A stretch of 64,000 bases of DNA from Zoroaster sp. YZ-2022 (Eukaryota > Echinodermata > Asteroidea > Forcipulatida > Zoroasteridae): positions 10,739,926 to 10,803,925 of the forward strand of contig CM055837.1 in NCBI GenBank assembly GCA_029582265.1, given 5' to 3'. The first letter of the stretch is position 1; the number at the start of each line of letters is the position of its first letter. The position numbers and the translations under genes are program-made. Shown in pieces: positions 55,701 through 64,000 of this stretch. The notes beneath the pieces were generated by a model that did not search any database, was not told the DNA's origin, and saw nothing but the letters and a program-made list of their open reading frames with translations.

Positions 55701-58033
55701 CACATAATTATTGTCAGTGACATGCATTAACAACACTGTAATTTCTTCCTCGCTCCCATCAAAACAGCCAAGGGATCAAAAGAGGAATGGCAGCTATCAC
55801 TGTTTTTAAGGGAAATTTTGTTTGATTGAATTGTTAGTTATTTGTCAATGAATGTTGACAACTTGAATGTGGTTCATTTGGAAATAACTGTCTCGTCATC
55901 GGTAATGTCCATTAACGTAAGGAGAATGTGTTTGTGTAGATGGAGCAATCCAATGAGACGTTACGATGAGAGGGATGAGAATCAATTTCTGTAAGAGGCG
56001 ACAATCTTGAGGGCATCTTTCCTGGCAGACACATACTGAGATTCTGAAATCTCTTTGCACTGCCGTGGCTGCATTTCTTCATTTGATAATGGATGCATCA
56101 ATATGTTGTGCGCCAGTCACCAACAAACAGAATGAGGAATTTAAATACGCTTGACCAAAAAAAAGGGAAAAAAAAGCGTGACATATTTTGATCAATAATA
56201 GGAAACTAACCCCCAGGTTAAAAGTATATTGTGTCCTTACATGGCCAGGAAGCGGAAGCTATACCTTTAAGGGCTGTTGCTATGGTAACAATATAACTGG
56301 GACAGTGGAGGAACCTTGTCCACCCCATGGATTAGTTTGGCACCTTTCTTAGGAAGCTTCTTATTTAAAGGAAGCTTCTTATAAGTATTGTCTGTTAGCC
56401 TGTCCCCCCAGTTGACCTAGTTTGGCTCATGTAAAGTAGGAATGGAACTGACTGATATTATCCACATTGTGGTGTGATGAACAATCCAGTAAACTGCAAC
56501 GTTCAAATGACAGTTGGGTCCTTTAGCCCGTGTTCTACACGAACGAACTCACTCGCCTTCATCAGAGAACACTGGTCTACAGCCAAAATGCTTCCGAAAC
56601 AAATAAAGTCAAACTTGACTAATTATGGGTCACTGAGAATGGAAATGATGCTTAAAATTGTTGATTGGCTCTAGTTTTCAAGATATGGTACCGTTTAATG
56701 ACTACAAGAGACAAGCCAAGAAGCGCAGAGTAGACACTGAATAAAGACTGAACTATGAACTGATACATAGTAAGTGTTACATAAACAGGGCAGGTGACAT
56801 AAATATCAAGTGAAACAACCATAAACACGTGAAAAGACCTAGGTTTACAATTCATGATTAAAAATCTGCTATGTACACCATATACATAGTACATAAAATG
56901 TAAACTTAAATATCTTGGAAACAGTAGCCAATCAGCAATTTTAATTGTCATATTTGAATTCAGCACATCAAAATCCATAATAAATAGCACATTTTTATCT
57001 CCGAAGCAAACAACTTTTAAAAAATTGTTGACCAGTGGAATCAAAACAGTCATGATAAACCCTGCAACATTCTGGATTCATGTATACAAATTGTCTTTTT
57101 TTTTGTTTTCCTTCAAATTTATACATTTTTCTGGCTAGTATGCAGTTACTGGAATTTCCCACTCAAGATCATTCTGCAGTTTTTATACATTCATATTTTT
57201 ATTCTATTCTTATGTCATTAGTGGTAAACGGCTACGTGCAGAAATAATATAATTACTTTTCTCCGTTCTATAGAACGGATAAGATTAAGTGTATCAGTTA
57301 ATAATACCACGAGAACATAAAATATGCCATAAACACCACAACATTGTATTGTGACAAAAAAGAGGTAATTTCTGTGGGAAGTTTCTAGTAATTGCAGGTG
57401 AAAGTTGGTTATTTGTAAGCCCCCCCCCATCAACAGAACATTGCTGGTGAACCCGGTTGGAATCAAGCGTGCAAGGAGTGAAAGACTCACTCGTGTATCC
57501 TGTACAGCTGCATCCATTTCCCCATGTTACATCCTTTGCCCACCCATGTGGTTTTGTTCTTGTCCTTTGGCGGTCCACTATGAAATGACACGCGAGTTAG
57601 CGAGTCCACTTCCTGGAGGAAGGCAACAAACACCACTAGGCTAGGGCTGTGCATTTTCGGATATGTTTGGAACCGGCTATCTACTACAAGGGTCAAAATC
57701 AGTCAAAATGTTGATATGCTAGCCAAGGTATATCTAGTGCACTTAAAAGTCAAACACTGTCAAACCTTACATGTAGTAAGTGCATTTACAGGTCAAAATG
57801 AGTCCACCATTTTTTTAATGGTAAAAGCATTGTCTGGTATTGTTCAGGGTGGTCAAAATGACAGTAAAGTGCAGCTATAGTTGGGGGGTTAACTTCCTTT
57901 AAAATTCTAGCATGATATTTGTTTTATAACCAAATTATGCAGTTATAATGTCACAGTTGACGAGTTCAGCTTGTCACCGGCAGTATGCTATATTTGACTT
58001 TGTTAAGTATAATACACATTTTATCATATTGAA

Positions 58034-58444
58034 GATTCTTTCTTTGCCCCCTGGAGGCCGTGGGATTTCATGAAAGAGTTTTTTTTTTACGGCCGTGCCT
58101 GTATATGTAAACAACTGAAGCAACTCCTTAAGCTATGCACTGAGAGCAATGCTCTTTGGATGAATTTCCTTGATAAATGGAGGGAACATGATCGCTTTTC
58201 CTCACACCCTCTTGAGGAATCCTGGTGGGATAATGTTAGCATCGTAGGAGCGGTTTTGACTTCCATCGGTGGTTCACTGAACTACATTGACCAATGGAAT
58301 TTGAACCACATCGCACCGAAAGTGGACTCACTTCAAAGAAATGCGGACAATGTTGGACTGGAGAGGATAGGAGTACGATATATTACTGTTAAGTGGAATG
58401 GACTCAACAACTCAGTGGATGCATTTTGGAGTGGGGCAAATTGA
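58034..58444 (+). other. Unassigned open reading frame
   Basis: Open from about 58010, ATG at 58070, 124 codons to a TGA. Contains KWREHDRFSSHPLEESWWDN and VGAVLTSIGGSLNYIDQWNL, less A+T-rich than its flanks and without the simple repetition of nearby shadow frames. No family recognised. It could be a remnant of a transposon or processed gene inside the QKI-type intron. Confidence 0.3.
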
Positions 58445-59247
58445 TGTTTAAATAACCTGCACACATCACACCCACACAATTTTAACTGAAGGCACAGTTT
58501 TTTTCAACTTGTCGACAAGAATTATATGACCCTTTAGATACTTCTATGACCCAGGCCAGATTGCGATAATTATTATGTCAGTGATTCTCTTCCAACTGTT
58601 CATGTATGTTGTTTTTATTGTGCCTATTTTTGGTCTCAACTCTCGAATTCACATCGAAACCAAACAACGCTACATGTATGCTGTACTACTTGGATACCAG
58701 TAAGCCAAACATGTCCACAGAAAAAGAGAAAGCCCAGCCCCTATGGCCTTGTCCATAGGGTTACGTTCAATTTAGCAGTGGCACCCCTGGTATGCCCTAA
58801 TGAGCCCCAACAATACCCATACCATGAAGGTTTCTGATCTTTTCATTCATGCCTATTGAAAACCCTAACACAATTGATCTTCATCAGGTATTCAAAACAT
58901 GCCACAGAAACCCCCCCCCCCCCCTCTTGTATAGACTGTACCCTGAAAGACCTTCTTTTTTTTTAAAGCTTAGGTTGGATCAGGGACCCTTGTGGTTGGT
59001 TTATTTAAGTATGAATCCGTGGTCGAAAGAAGAAAATAAAAAATGGCCTGGAACACACGCACTGGATTCTGAGTCCCACAAAGGGGGGAATTAAAGCGTC
59101 AGAAATTAGACTTGCAAATGATATTCGTGAAGGGGTTTAGAGTTTAGCTACTGGGCCGCTATTGTTAATGTAGGTAAGGACTTTATGATGCTGTGTTGGA
59201 ATTTGAAATCTGAAATCCATACAGTGTGTTGAATGTTTGGCAGGTGG

Positions 59248-59285
<38 letters not shown>

Positions 59286-59736
59286 AATTGAAAGGTGTCG
59301 TTATGTCACCTATGTTGTAGTTAACCTCTTACTGCATTGTGAGTTTTATTGGAGAGCCAGTACACAGTACAAGTTGAAGGAAAGCTGTAGATCACACCTC
59401 GCGCCTTAGTTCACTGACTTCTGTCTTACCACTAGAAAACCCAACAACTTTCAAACCCACTCGGGGTGTAAAATAAAGAAAAGTGACTTTCAACAGAATC
59501 TCGGGTTGCCCTGCAGTCACTCAGTTTGGTTGCCCACAAAGTTTGGTGCCATTATTTTGTTTCCCCGTCACGGCACACGTGAATGATTATTGTCTATCTT
59601 GATTCAGCTTTTTGGTAATTTGTGTTTTAAATCTTTAAAATCAAAAAGGAACTTGTTTGAGTTTGTTAGAGTTTTCACACTGGTGTTTGATTCCACAAAG
59701 AAATTATGGTTGCCGAATATCATCAGGGGGGACCAG

Positions 59737-59905
59737 TTTCATAGAGCTGCTTAGCAGATGAAATTGCTTACCAGATTTTCTGGTTACCAGCCAAGCTTTG
59801 ATACAAAATGTATACATTTCTGCTGGAAGTCTGTTTTATATTGCTTACCAAAAATATTTGCTTAGCAAAATTCTCTGTTTAGCAGCTCTCTGAAATTGAC
59901 CCTAG
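59737..59905. mobile_element. Palindromic MITE, GGGCCAATTTCA family
   Basis: ACCAGTTTCATAGAGCTGCT to AGCAGCTCTCTGAAATTGAC with the family core TTACCAGCCAAGCTTTGATA. In the QKI-type intron. Confidence 0.7.
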
Positions 59906-62900
59906 GTGGCCCAATTATGTTAGGTTGCCGCGGGCAACCCCTAATTTCATGGCCAATACACTTTGGTAAAAAGGTCATAGTAGTTAAATAATTCATACAG
60001 TACTATAGAACAAAACAAATGTATATAACCAATCTGTGAAAGTTTCAGCTCAGTTGATCATTGTGTTTCTGAGAGAACTGGGACAATTTTCAAATAGGTT
60101 TCCATTAGTCAGAAGAAGGAATTAAGTGTACATGTTAATTCAGTTGCCTTTTATGTGAATTTATTTCTTAATTACCATTCCCCATTAGTAAAATGCGCTT
60201 CTTAAATTACAGTTGTGATGTTGGAGAGCTTTATTAATTATGCCCTTTTGTGATACTCATCGCAAGTTTGAGTGAAATATGAGGCCTAATGTGTGCACGT
60301 CACAAGTATGTAATTGGTTGCTGATGATTCTGGATGGTAATTCTGTGTCTTTCACTGACATGTACATTGAAGATTATGTTTCATACATTGTTACCATACT
60401 ATCCAGTAAAATTAAGTGGTTTATAAGGAGACCACCCCCTTATAGGTGTAATTTTGAATTTTGTTTCAGAAGGTCAGCCCTGAAAATTATTCCTGTGTTT
60501 TGATTTATGTGTTGTGCTGTCAGTCTGCAAAAAGCAGAATAGAGTACAATTCAATATTTGGATTTATAAGGAGACATACACTTCCCCCACCTCGCCCAAC
60601 GCCTTAAATTCACAAGTTTATCTAAAATGGTCAGTACTGAACATATTTGTGTGTGATTCAGATGATTGGATCGCATGCTGTGTCATCAGTCTGCAAAAAT
60701 AGGGGGGGGGGGGCAGGGATCTATGGTGCGTGATTGGTTTCCCACATGGGGGAAACCAGTGACCTCTGAAGAAAAAAAACATGTCTGCCAATCAAAACCA
60801 GAAATAAAAAAACACCTCATCTCTCTGACTGAAGAAATGCTGATATTGCCTTACTGTATTATTAATCGGAGAGCTTAGTGCTAAAAAGCATACAAGGTCT
60901 GGTTCCGGCCCTTTGCACAAATGCACATGAATCTGCAATGATATGTGGATCACGGAGTGGAGCCCGCAAAGGTTATAACTTATAAATATTTTGCGAGATA
61001 ATCTGATCAGAATTGGACTTGGCTTGCTAGTTTGCCTATCATTTTACTGTCTTTTGGGAACCATCATTCAAGCGATAACTCCATCCTACTCTATTTAAAG
61101 ACCGAGGGATACTCGATATAAAAAAAAGAAGGAAAGTAGGATGGATTAGTGATCAACATTGTATCAGAAATTCTAGTGGGTATAAAGCTGTGAGAAATGC
61201 AGTAAGCAAAATAAATGAATAATTAATAATGCCGAAGGTTGTGTTCCTTGATCGTGTGTCTCAGGTGTGCCATTTTAAGACTGTGTAGAAAGTTTTATGG
61301 CATAGGACATTGGCCTGGATCGGGGAGGAGGAGGCAGGGCATTATACTTGAAATAGTCGATTTCTCAGCTTTTTGTTGATGTATGCTGTAAAGTTCCCTG
61401 TCATACAAGATGGCTGCCTTCTGGTCCTGAGGCAAGACAAGTATGCAGAGAAGCAGTGAATGATTTCGCTTGTATTGCACGGCAAAATGCGATCACCAAA
61501 TTCACAATTTGCTCATCAAAATTTCACAATTTGCTCATCAAAATTTACAATTTGCTAATCAAAATGCTTGATGTACTTTTCAAAATTAGGATAAGACATT
61601 CTGCAATTTTTTTTTTTTTTTTTTTTTTTTTGCCATTCAAAATGTTTGAACAAAAAAATTCCTGAGAATCCTTGCAGTATACATGCCAAATACCTACGAC
61701 AATGCGTAGAGACTATTAGGACTGTAGCCCTGTGCTTTTAAAGACTTGAAACGTTCTGCACTAACTACTTTTGTTAAGCTTTTGTAAGTGCTGTGCGCAA
61801 ACATAACATGCAAATTGTCTTGCCCTTTTAAAACATCTCCTAAAATTCTTGCAAAAGGTTTGTAATACCAAATAAGCGTGTGCGCTCACGTACAATATGT
61901 ACATGTAAGTAGAGTTGTAGCAGATGTTTTAACGATATTGATGTGCTGCTGTTAATAAGAACATATGGGAAAGTGACTTCATCATGCTTAGTAGCACACT
62001 GTTTACATTATGCGCACATCACCAGTACGCCTAAAAATAGGTCTAAGCTGGGATCAATATGTTGCATGGTGTAATGAATATTGGATTTTCCTGTGTTAGT
62101 CCGCCACGCTAAACAATGTGTCATCACAACGGCAAGGTAAATTGATTTACATGGGTAAGCACTGTTTCCAAAAATGAGCTTATGTTTATAATTGTTGGGC
62201 TTTTTTTTTTACTGCTCAAATATTCCCTTCATTGTGTGGCACTGTTGAAATCGGGCGACAACAACAATTGTTTGCCCCCACCATCAGGAAATTGAAAATG
62301 GAACAACCCACTCACTATTGGAAATCGCTCACTCCCTCCGCAAGCAAAACACAAAGCCTCCCTCGATCTGTTTTGTTACAAGATTCTAAAAGAAAAAAAG
62401 CATCCTTCATACTATCCGTGTTGTTTGAAGGGAAGGTACAACAACATTGGAAATGTTGGCAAATCTGCCTTCTGTGGGTATGCTTACTTCCTTTGAATCG
62501 AGACAACCAACTTGTGAACATTTCGACTCAGTGTGAAGTCTAAGGCATGAGACAATTTTGAAGAAAAAAAAATCACAATATTTACAGAAAGCACACTTGT
62601 AAAAAAAAATCCAATGTAGTTTTGCTAAACTAAATCTATAGTTTTTACTGTAGTATGTACAGTTTTACTATAATTATTGTAGTGAAAATATAGTTTCCTT
62701 CATATATTGGAGTAAATTTGAAGTAAAAACTCACAAATAGTACGGTTTTAATAAAATAATACTGCGATTAAACTGTAATATTTTGTGTAGTAAAACTGTA
62801 GTGGATTGTTTTAATGGCATGGAGCAAAAAAAGATTGCTGGGGCAGCAAAGAGGGCACTTTTTTAACGTGAAAAATGTACATTTACCATGCTTTTATGGT

Positions 62901-64000
62901 GCCCCCGCCCCTTTTTTTCAACCCTGGATCTGCCACTGGATATTAGGCTGAATGACACTGATGGTGACGTACTAGCAGGATTGTTTTGTTGGTGAATCTT
63001 GCTGTGAATCATCAACAGCTCCACCCTGCCAGATTTTCGTCTGGCCAGGAAGGTGACTGACAGTGTACAACCTAAGGAGAACCTCTGGGAGATTCTACAC
63101 TAAGTAAATGCAGTGTTTTGCAAACGAGAAGAGTCCATTTGTGATTTACAACATGCCCCCCCCTACCCCTTCCCAGACATCTTCCCACCATTTATATACC
63201 CTTTCGTTTAGCATAGCAATGCGAGGGAAAGGCCCAGTGACTTTCAGGTATCGTGGGGGAAGCGATCACACAGAACCCTCCCCACAGCTGGGCAGAGCCG
63301 CTCTCAATCCCAGCGGAGGAAATGAATTTGCAATGACTCAATTTCATAGACATTGATCCATTGTAATTACGTCTGGTGCCCAAACCTTGTTACCTTGACG
63401 GAATAATAAAGTGCGTGCAATTGGCAAACCGGGGTAAACGTGAACTTAAGCTAGTTAAATAAAAAATAAAAAAGGGGGCTCCTACCGTCTCTAAGAATAT
63501 ATCTTCAGTGTTGTATGATTCATGTATGGGTCAGTGCTTAACTTAATCCCATTAAAGTTTGTAAAATTCATCATATATGGAAGTGCCTGACCTGACGCTA
63601 AGGTGTGAGGGTTTAGATAAACAGATCCCTTCAGGATGAAAGTGGCTGCGGTGTGCACATGGCGGGTTTAGAAATTCGCTTACGATGGAAGCTTCATTTG
63701 CCACATTGCCGTTTTTTTTACAGACGCTTCAGCGACGTGGGTTGTGATCATTGGTTAATGTGATTAAATAACTTGGGCTCAGTCAGTGGGAAAATTGTGG
63801 CTGTTTTGGAAATGTTAAGTGTAGTAGTCTGTTTAAGTGCAGTTATTTAGTTAGATTCTCATGGTCTGTAAGACATTGTAGCATGGAGAGATTATCCCAA
63901 TTGAATTTTTGAGGAGCGGACAGTGCTGTAATTTTCTTGTAGAAGCCTGGAATGTAAAAAGTAAAAATTTCCTCTATTGTTCTTTAATCTTTATCATTGT

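Larger units (their letters stand above)
49637..64000 (+). other. First intron of the QKI-type gene (continues past the window)
   Basis: No exon encoding the expected continuation (EEI..., then a KH domain) is found in the remaining 14.3 kb. Contents: CCCTCCTA-family repeats at 50342, 52357 and 57681, an AGGGAAGGTACAAC unit at 51358 and 62427, hAT tips at 55258 and 57645, a palindromic MITE at 59737, (GT)n near 59254-59278, and homopolymer runs. Confidence 0.7.

Overview
The window is AT-rich, repeat-dense animal nuclear DNA. Its genes have short exons with GT-AG introns, and there is no bacterial-type gene packing. Exon-level matches to Rab39, SLC35F1/2 and Quaking/HOW, together with a RAG1-related transposon, CCCTAA-type repeats and many small inverted-repeat elements, suggest an invertebrate deuterostome. 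An echinoderm is most likely, but the sequence alone does not fix the species.

Layout. 1-19,185: no secure gene. It holds many miniature transposons (TTAA-flanked, TA-flanked and hAT-like with 8-bp duplications), tRNA-derived SINEs, fold-back repeats, and one weak pair of candidate exons at 1273 and 2417. 19,186-21,459 (minus): a complete two-exon Rab39-type small GTPase of 227 residues. 21,721-40,860 (plus): a complete six-exon SLC35F1/2-type membrane transporter of 397 residues, all splice phases agreeing. The start codons of these two genes are about 260 bp apart, head to head, with two opposed CCAAT boxes between them. 40,861-49,257: intergenic, with a hAT-like element, a SINE with a very long ATT tail, TTAA elements and a tandem duplication. 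49,258-49,636 (plus): first coding exon of a Quaking/HOW-type STAR RNA-binding protein; the remaining 14.3 kb to the window edge reads as its first intron.

The most interesting object lies in intron 3 of the transporter gene, in antisense orientation: a 6,882-bp DNA transposon (28,944-35,825). It is bounded by CACCGCTG / CAGCGGTG ends and an exact 4-bp CCTC target duplication. It encodes a ten-exon protein of about 970 residues. The N-terminal zinc-binding and RING regions resemble those of RAG1, and the C-terminal half has a RAG1/Chapaev-like order of motifs: GGDKGG, FGDYEF, CLWC, PPSLH, and GEQGGES. It appears related to the N-RAG-TP elements described from molluscs. This copy is dead: a SINE sits in exon 4, a 16-bp tandem duplication breaks exon 7, and exon 1 and the exon 2/3 junction are out of frame.

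The transporter introns also carry three minisatellites (81 bp x about 24, 88 bp x about 8, 87 bp x 4). The 81-bp unit begins with the end of a dispersed TTAA element, so the array probably grew from a transposon terminus.
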